This document shows, piece by piece, positions 58,739 to 64,000 of a DNA stretch of 64,000 nt (its first letter is position 1; each line of letters begins with the position of its first letter). Source of the DNA: Candidatus Peribacterales bacterium (GTDB lineage: Bacteria; Patescibacteriota; Gracilibacteria; Peribacterales; Peribacteraceae); contig JAGVDM010000006.1 of NCBI GenBank assembly GCA_020058765.1, positions 245,488-309,487 on the forward strand, written 5' to 3'. A model generated the notes under the pieces. The model had not been told where the DNA came from and did not search any database. It was given only the letters and a program-made list of their open reading frames with translations. The translations under genes were made by a program, and so were the position numbers.

Positions 58739-59841
58739 AGAAGGTGGAGGAGCATAGTACGCAGAGATTCTGCAGTGAACGCATAGGGATTATTGCTCAT
58801 ACGCTCCGGTGTGAACCCGTGTTCGACGATGATATCGATACCCGCCCGATCGATGCCCAACTCCGAAAGACGCGTACAGAGTCCGCTTGCGCGCATCATG
58901 TCTCGGATTTTCTCTGCGGCTTCCCCCATAGAAGAAGCACCAAGCGCCTCGCAGAAATCTGGAATTCTGTTTGGCATTGCCTGTGCATCCAGCAGTAGGA
59001 CTTCCGGAAGAGTAACGCCAACCGCTTGTCCATGCGTGACACCAAAGTAGAGCGTCATAGGGTAACTGATACTGTGGCACGCAGCAGTACGCGTGTTACT
59101 GAACGCCTGCCCGGCTCGAAGACTGCCGAGCATCACATCGTGCCTTGCGGATGCGTCCGCACCATCCTCCACTGCTTTTGGCAGTGCTGAGAGCATGAGC
59201 GAAAGCGCCTCGAGAGCATACGCATCGGACGTGGGATTATGGTTGTTGTTCCAGTACGACTCGCAAGCCTGCGTGAAGGCGTCCATGCCAGTACAGGCAG
59301 TAACAATGGGCGGCATGGAGTACGTGAGTTCGGGATCCACGAGCGCGTGCGCAGGGAAAAGTTCCCGGTATCCAAAGGAGTATTTCTTCTTCTCGCCGTG
59401 GTTCCAGAACACCGCAAATGGCGTGACTTCGGAGCCAGTACCAGCGGTGGTGGGTATGGCAATGACTGGGAGAGAATCGGCAAAATGCCCACCAGACGCG
59501 GAAAGCAGCCCCTCGACAGATGTGCTCTGCATTGCACAGAACGCTGCCCCTTTGGCGATATCCAGCACACTCCCACCGCCGAGTGCGAGCACACACTCGG
59601 GAGCAAAGGACTGAAGTTGCTCCGTACACTCTTGAAGATGCCGCACCTCCGGTTCCGGCGCGATGTCGGCGATATGCAGAATGTCTTTCCCTTGTAGCAG
59701 AGCATCCATGCGCTGTGCGTTCGGTACATAGGATGCGCGCCCGTGAAAGAATGCGATCTTGCGGTAAGGCGCGAGAAGATCGGGGAGTGTGGCCAGACAT
59801 CCTTCACCGAAGAGAATGATCGTCGGCATCTCGTAGGACAT
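58735..59841 (-). CDS. Iron-containing alcohol dehydrogenase (putative phosphonoacetaldehyde reductase)
   Basis: 368 aa from MSYEMPTIILFGEG (59841). NAD loop LALGGGSVLDIAKGAAF, PTTAGTGSEVTPFAVF, and the iron ligands in D-A-F-T-Q-A, H-S-I-S-Y-P and G-V-T-H-G-Q-A-V-G. In phosphonate loci such enzymes (PhpC type) reduce phosphonoacetaldehyde to 2-hydroxyethylphosphonate. It lies between the decarboxylase and a nucleotidyltransferase. No AepZ-like aminotransferase is in the window, so hydroxyethyl- rather than aminoethylphosphonate is expected. Confidence 0.82.
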   Translation of the reverse strand: MSYEMPTIILFGEGCLATLPDLLAPYRKIAFFHGRASYVPNAQRMDALLQGKDILHIADIAPEPEVRHLQECTEQLQSFAPECVLALGGGSVLDIAKGAAFCAMQSTSVEGLLSASGGHFADSLPVIAIPTTAGTGSEVTPFAVFWNHGEKKKYSFGYRELFPAHALVDPELTYSMPPIVTACTGMDAFTQACESYWNNNHNPTSDAYALEALSLMLSALPKAVEDGADASARHDVMLGSLRAGQAFSNTRTAACHSISYPMTLYFGVTHGQAVGVTLPEVLLLDAQAMPNRIPDFCEALGASSMGEAAEKIRDMMRASGLCTRLSELGIDRAGIDIIVEHGFTPERMSNNPYAFTAESLRTMLLHLL

Positions 59842-59849
59842 ACGCGTCT

Positions 59850-60974
59850 TCAGGAGAAATTGCCCGAGAACCGTTCGGTTACTTCTGGGCACGTGTATTT
59901 ATCAGACACGCGGCCGATGTGATGATCGTTGCCACTCCGTACCTTTACATGAAGCAGAATCGGCCCTGGAGTATTCCCAAGATCCTTGAGGGCGGCCGAG
60001 AGCGCTTGCGCGGTTTCCACGCGTACGCTGCTCGCATAACCACATGCCTTTGCGGCCAACGCGAAGTCAACTGACGGCGATACCGTGGGCTGCCCTTGAG
60101 TGGATGAATAGGCCTCATTATCGATCACAATATGAAAGAGGTTGCGATAGTTGCGTGCGCCAATAAAGGGCAGCAGACCCATGTGCATCATCATCGCGCC
60201 ATCACCATCGAGCACGACAATACGACGATCGCTGTATTGGGCGCAGCCAGCAGCAATGCCAGCAACAAGACCCATCGAACCCATCATGTAGAAGTCTGGT
60301 GTGTCTTCCGCAGTAAAGGACTCTCTGCTGAGCATGCCCGTTGTTGAAAGGAACACGGAACCTTGTAACTCGGATTTGATCATTTTGAGTGCGTCAGCGC
60401 TCGTCATCTCATACTGCTTCCCCGGTACAGTTGCACTCTCATACTTAGCAAAAAGCCCTTTCCGAACGCAAATCACCGTCGGCTTACGCGTACGCATCGC
60501 CTCCTCTTTCATGTCCCGTAGATCGGTCTTCCAGCTCTCTGGTGTAATGACACGATACGGAAGTTGAAACGCTCGGAAATACTCCTCCATATGCTCACCA
60601 ACAATCCAATGCTCGGGCGCATCGGTGCCGTACCCCTCTTCTCCACGCCAGGTAACAAGAAGAATGGCCGGTATGTCGTAGATCTGATGCAGAGAAGTAA
60701 GCGGGTTGATGATGTTCCCGAACCCAGAGTTCTGCATGAACACCATAGGAAGCTTCTTTGTGGCCATGTACGAACCTGCTGCAAATGCCATGGCATGCGA
60801 TTCATGCACAGGATTGACATACTCCACCTCCTGCCCGTGATCCACCGCATACGCAATAAGCGAGCTAATAAGCGAACAAGGCACACCAACGAACGGCCCG
60901 ATATCCTCGGCGGCAAGCTGTGCAAAGAATTCTGCGGGAGCGATTGCCTGTGTGGATACTGTAGAAGAAGACAT
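59850..60974 (-). CDS. ppd: Phosphonopyruvate decarboxylase
   Basis: 374 aa ThDP enzyme. The N-terminal half has GPFVGVPCSLISSLI, YVNPVHESHAMAFAAGSYMATKKLPMVFMQNSGFGNIINPLTSL (E is the ThDP-activating residue). The C-terminal half has the ThDP site VLDGDGAMMMHMGLLPFIGARNYRNLFHIVIDN. It decarboxylates phosphonopyruvate to phosphonoacetaldehyde, making PEP mutase flux irreversible. Adjacent to the mutase (1-base overlap). Sulfopyruvate decarboxylase is a relative, but the context fits phosphonate. Confidence 0.93.
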   Translation of the reverse strand: MSSSTVSTQAIAPAEFFAQLAAEDIGPFVGVPCSLISSLIAYAVDHGQEVEYVNPVHESHAMAFAAGSYMATKKLPMVFMQNSGFGNIINPLTSLHQIYDIPAILLVTWRGEEGYGTDAPEHWIVGEHMEEYFRAFQLPYRVITPESWKTDLRDMKEEAMRTRKPTVICVRKGLFAKYESATVPGKQYEMTSADALKMIKSELQGSVFLSTTGMLSRESFTAEDTPDFYMMGSMGLVAGIAAGCAQYSDRRIVVLDGDGAMMMHMGLLPFIGARNYRNLFHIVIDNEAYSSTQGQPTVSPSVDFALAAKACGYASSVRVETAQALSAALKDLGNTPGPILLHVKVRSGNDHHIGRVSDKYTCPEVTERFSGNFS

Positions 60975-62599
60975 TAGGAGTAGCGGATAATTGTGCAGAG
61001 ATGATCGTAATCCTGGCGGGAGTGCACCTCCGCCCAGCCGGTCTGTGCTTCGAACGTTGTGATCGGAACCTCACGCGCGATCATCTTCTCTAAAAACGCA
61101 TTGAGTGTGAGTGACTTCTCCTGCTCTTCGCCGAGGCTTGCAGCCACCTGCCTCCAGAGTGCGACACCTTCCGGGTTGAGCAGCACAAGGCCAACAAACT
61201 CGCCATGGCGCTCATCAGGCGCAACGTCTTTGGCAATCTTGCGCAACTGATTGCGCGGATGTCGCTCAAGCGTGCGCCGGCCCGTATGACGAGGATTCAC
61301 ATAACTCACGTAATCGAGCGCTTTATCATCTCGACTAAGAGGACTCACCATTACGACCACAGGATCATCACAGGCAATGAATGATTGCAGATTCTCATGT
61401 GAGACAATGACATCACCGAAGTGGATAAGCACGCTATCGGTGAACTTGTCTGCCGCTTGCTCAATGGAATACACGATGCCGGTCTGCTCCTTTGTGTCGA
61501 TCTGTCGGGTGCTGATTCCTTCTGCCACAACCTGGTCGCCGTGATACCCAGTAATCACCGTCACATCTTGGATACCTGCAAGATTGAGACTTTCTGCAAT
61601 GCGCTGAATAAGTGGCTTTCCTTCCGTATCCAGCATTGCAACTGGCTTGTTCTGGAGCAGATCTGCCATATCCGCACCCATGTTCGGCACCCCAGCAGCA
61701 GGGATGATTGCATGGATAGTTTTCTGGGTACGTAGGAATTTCTTCTCGTGTTCTTTCAACTTGAACATGCCCTGCAGCTCGAAGATCTCCTTTACCGGCG
61801 CAATCGTGTCTTCGATGCTCACGGTGGATTTCTCCTTATCGATCACATCGAATACATCGTGCATCGCGCGAATGCAGGCGCGAATACCTTGGTTTGCGTA
61901 GATGATCATATTCACACCGAAGTCGCTCATTTCTTCGTAGGTAAGATCGGGATACGTTGTGGGCACGAGCACGATGGGTGAGCGCTGCTTCCATGCGGTG
62001 AGGAACTCACGAATTTCGGAAGCTTCCTTGGATTTGGAGTGAATGAGAATCGCATCCGCTCCGGCATCTACATACGCCTGTGCACGTTTGAGTGCTTCAG
62101 CTTGCCCCCACCCTGCAATGAGCGCCTCCACACGAGCAATCACAAGAAAGTCCTCACTGAGCCGCGCATCTCGTGCAGCAGCGAGCTTGCCGCAAAATTC
62201 AGGAATGGAGGCGAGCTCTTGTCGTCCAGGAACGAAGCTGTTCACCTTCGGGAAGAGCTTGTCTTCAATGATCACTGCGGCAATACCCGCCGCCTCGTAC
62301 TGATTTACCATGTACGCCACATTGCTAGAGTTGCCGTAGCCGGTATCCACATCGGCAATGATCGGTAAATTACTCGCGGTATTCATCTCCTGTGCGCGCT
62401 CCAAACACTGCGTCATGGTGAGGATGTTCGCATCCGGCACACCGTGACTGGCGGAGATTTCCAAGCCACTGGCCCACACGCCATCAAAGCCGTGGCGCTC
62501 AATGAGCTGGGCTCCTAAACCGTCGTGCGCACCAACGATGCGCAGCGGCTGTTCCCCGGAAAAAAATTTGGCACGAAAGTTGGCGGTCTTCACAGACAT
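60974..62599 (-). CDS. pepM: Phosphoenolpyruvate mutase fused to a nucleotidyltransferase
   Basis: 541 aa from MSVKTANFRAKFFSGEQPLRIVGAHDGLGAQLIERHGFDGVWASGLEISASHGVPDAN (62599). Residues 1-290 are a PEP mutase of the isocitrate-lyase fold with DVDTGYGNSSN, EDKLFPKVNSF (the E-D-K-x-x-P-K-x-N-S mutase motif) and VARVEALIAG. Residues 305-541 are an NTP-transferase domain (HAIIPAAGVPN ... KPVAMLDTEGKPLIQRI). The mutase makes the C-P bond. The fused domain resembles the cytidylyltransferases that activate phosphonates, though its loop A-A-G-V-P-N lacks the usual G-S-R. TATACA stands 8 bases before the ATG. Confidence 0.93.
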   Translation of the reverse strand: MSVKTANFRAKFFSGEQPLRIVGAHDGLGAQLIERHGFDGVWASGLEISASHGVPDANILTMTQCLERAQEMNTASNLPIIADVDTGYGNSSNVAYMVNQYEAAGIAAVIIEDKLFPKVNSFVPGRQELASIPEFCGKLAAARDARLSEDFLVIARVEALIAGWGQAEALKRAQAYVDAGADAILIHSKSKEASEIREFLTAWKQRSPIVLVPTTYPDLTYEEMSDFGVNMIIYANQGIRACIRAMHDVFDVIDKEKSTVSIEDTIAPVKEIFELQGMFKLKEHEKKFLRTQKTIHAIIPAAGVPNMGADMADLLQNKPVAMLDTEGKPLIQRIAESLNLAGIQDVTVITGYHGDQVVAEGISTRQIDTKEQTGIVYSIEQAADKFTDSVLIHFGDVIVSHENLQSFIACDDPVVVMVSPLSRDDKALDYVSYVNPRHTGRRTLERHPRNQLRKIAKDVAPDERHGEFVGLVLLNPEGVALWRQVAASLGEEQEKSLTLNAFLEKMIAREVPITTFEAQTGWAEVHSRQDYDHLCTIIRYS

Positions 62600-62697
62600 G
62601 TCTGCACTGTATACCTGACATGGTCGGCACCACAAGATGAAACTGCTCGAAGCGAATTGCCCAGAGGATTCGCTTGCTCAAGCCCTATAGAGGAAAA

Positions 62698-62709
62698 TAG
62701 TATCCCTGC
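62698..62709 (+). promoter_or_regulatory. TAGTAT -10 element of the NTase-like gene
   Basis: TAGTAT (62698-62703) is 6 bases before ATG 62710. The 110-base gap to pepM thus carries two opposed leaderless-type promoters. Confidence 0.4.
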
Positions 62710-63957
62710 ATGCGACTGGTGAATCTGCCGAAGGTGCTCGACTCGTCCGCGTTCGACGTCACAAGAGATTTTGTGCGCACACAGTACGCAAATATTTCAA
62801 ACCTCATCGAAGTGGTGGAATTCGGCACCACGAATCTGCCGGGGATTTCCGATGTGGACCTGATTGCGATCATTGAAGCGTATAGCACCGTGCACATGCC
62901 GAGCATGGAAGAGATCTACCGCGATGAGCGCTACGCGCCAATGCACAAGCCGTTCGTGTACAGCTCTGCAACGTTCAAGCGGCTGCGCGGCATCGATCCG
63001 TGGATCGTGCATATCCACCCGCTACTCAAGAAAACGGACGGCTACTCCATGGAAGATGTAGATGCGCTCAGTGAAGAGGAGCATCGGTGGTTCTCACTGC
63101 GATTCATGCTGCAATGGGCCACCACCCTGCTCCGATTGCTTGCCAGTACGCACAGTGCTGAAGCGATCCCCTGCCACCTGTACCTCGGTATCTGCATTGT
63201 GCCCAAGTACATGTACCGCGAGCTGAGACGGTTGAACATTACAAAAGAAGATGATGAGAACGTGCCTTTCTACGAGCGCATTCGTGAAGAATGGTTCACG
63301 CTCACGCCTGAACAACAAGGAGAGCAGATGCACGAAGGCATCGATCACCTACGCGCTTCGATGCGAAACGTGCTCAAAATCATCGCGACATACATGTCTG
63401 CGTCAACTGAGCAACAACCGGTGCCGGCAACATGTGCTCAATCCGGTGAAGCGACTGCCATCTGCAAACGCTATCCTCATTCTTTCGTCATCGATGGTGA
63501 TGAGCGAGTATTTGTCTTTCAGGAAAGGAGAACGGAGATAGAAATGGAAGTGGAAACATTCTCGCTGCCCCTCCTCAAGAAGCTTGGGGGAAAATACAAC
63601 CGCACTCTCTTCCTCTTCCCACTCGAGATAGGAGCGCTGTACGCACAGTATCTGCAAGGAAAGGGGCCTATTTCTGCGCATGTGCAACGGCACAGCGCAA
63701 CAGATCTGCAGGCACTACCATTCGCCCCATCCTCAGTACTGCAAGACTTCGTTGATCTCACAGACCAGATTGTTGCGGAGTCGGCAAACGTGACCGCTGC
63801 AAAATACTTCTTCGAAACATTCGGCTTCGAGCACCCTGCAACGGTGTCTCTGCGCCAGCTGCCCGGTGCGTGGTGTGCAACACTGGCACGAACAATTGCA
63901 CGATCTCCGCTGGGAAAACTGCTCGGAAAACGAGTATGCCGCTGTACACTCGCCTAG
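62710..63957 (+). CDS. Nucleotidyltransferase-fold protein of unknown function
   Basis: 415 aa. IEVVEFGTTNLPGISDVDLIAIIE fits the minimal NTase fold motif (h-G-[GST] followed by D-h-D-h), with GT in place of GS. The rest is helical with several Trp/His-rich stretches (GIDPWIVHIHPLLKKTDGYS) and a basic C-terminus. No closer family is recognised. Divergent from pepM with a 110-base gap and followed at once by a glycosyltransferase, it may be the transferase that places the activated phosphonate, or a sugar-modifying enzyme. That is inference from context. Confidence 0.6.
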   Translation: MRLVNLPKVLDSSAFDVTRDFVRTQYANISNLIEVVEFGTTNLPGISDVDLIAIIEAYSTVHMPSMEEIYRDERYAPMHKPFVYSSATFKRLRGIDPWIVHIHPLLKKTDGYSMEDVDALSEEEHRWFSLRFMLQWATTLLRLLASTHSAEAIPCHLYLGICIVPKYMYRELRRLNITKEDDENVPFYERIREEWFTLTPEQQGEQMHEGIDHLRASMRNVLKIIATYMSASTEQQPVPATCAQSGEATAICKRYPHSFVIDGDERVFVFQERRTEIEMEVETFSLPLLKKLGGKYNRTLFLFPLEIGALYAQYLQGKGPISAHVQRHSATDLQALPFAPSSVLQDFVDLTDQIVAESANVTAAKYFFETFGFEHPATVSLRQLPGAWCATLARTIARSPLGKLLGKRVCRCTLA

Positions 63958-64000
63958 ATGAAAGTCCTCATGTTGAGCCCCACGCTGGATGGCAAGAACG
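63958..64000 (+). CDS. Start of a probable GT4 glycosyltransferase (partial)
   Basis: ATG 63958 directly follows the NTase-like stop and reads MKVLMLSPTLDGKN to the window edge. The M-K-V-L-M-L-S-P start is the usual first strand of GT4 enzymes. Only 14 codons are present. Confidence 0.45.
   Translation, partial: MKVLMLSPTLDGKN

Overview
The window reads as chromosomal DNA of a small-genome Candidate Phyla Radiation (Patescibacteria) bacterium, most likely from the Peregrinibacteria/Peribacteria side. The reasons are roughly even base composition, dense genes with many 1-38 bp overlaps, a V-type ATP synthase, a SufS/SufU pair, and an isolated single-fold histone. The genetic code looks standard: many genes end in TGA and there is a canonical UGA-reading release factor 2. 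The taxonomic placement is inference from gene content only. A recurring TAnnnT hexamer sits 6-9 bases before about twenty start codons, which suggests that leaderless transcription is the normal mode here.

Layout. 1-8.8 kb: the end of a V-ATPase operon, a patatin, the infC-rpmI-rplT operon (minus strand), two pilus-type membrane proteins, prfB with a programmed +1 frameshift, a 56-aa histone missed by the ORF track, tRNA-Ser(CGA), an ArfB-like rescue factor, rpmB and an M50 protease. 8.8-23 kb: a cell-surface glycan region with five GT4 glycosyltransferases, a GT2, a DUF2304 protein, a 933-aa GT-C-like membrane protein, a polysaccharide deacetylase, a methyltransferase, and rmlA/rmlB with a half-length NDP-hexose 2,3-dehydratase. 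23-33 kb: sufS-sufU, tRNA-Thr, an NlpC/P60-like protein, a PRMT-like methyltransferase, pip, rpsF-rpsR, a YebC regulator and a very long penicillin-binding protein 1A. Two copies of a double-hairpin intergenic repeat lie here.

33-51 kb: a VirB2-like small membrane protein, TPR, ftsX, recO, vanW, RNase H, a DUF1858-IscA fusion, ctpA, ndk, an M16 peptidase, rpmH (also missed by the ORF track), a cobalamin adenosyltransferase, pheT, tRNA-Ser(GGA) preceded by two truncated tRNA-like copies, polX, and a stand-alone class I aminoacyl-tRNA-synthetase-like core. Then come two 52-aa basic ORFs embedded in strongly structured RNA, followed by ahcY with an adenosine kinase.

51-64 kb: a second surface-polymer region. 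It has a UDP-glucose dehydrogenase, UDP-sugar epimerases, a UDP-HexNAc dehydrogenase and GtrA, then a compact phosphonate pathway: PEP mutase fused to a nucleotidyltransferase, phosphonopyruvate decarboxylase, an iron alcohol dehydrogenase and a second nucleotidyltransferase. The gene set predicts 2-hydroxyethylphosphonate made from PEP, activated with a nucleotide and attached to an envelope polymer. Strongest candidates for something undescribed: this phosphonate/glycan locus with its divergent NTase-like neighbour, the structured RNA and twin 52-aa ORFs at 47.9-48.8 kb, and the leaderless start signature.
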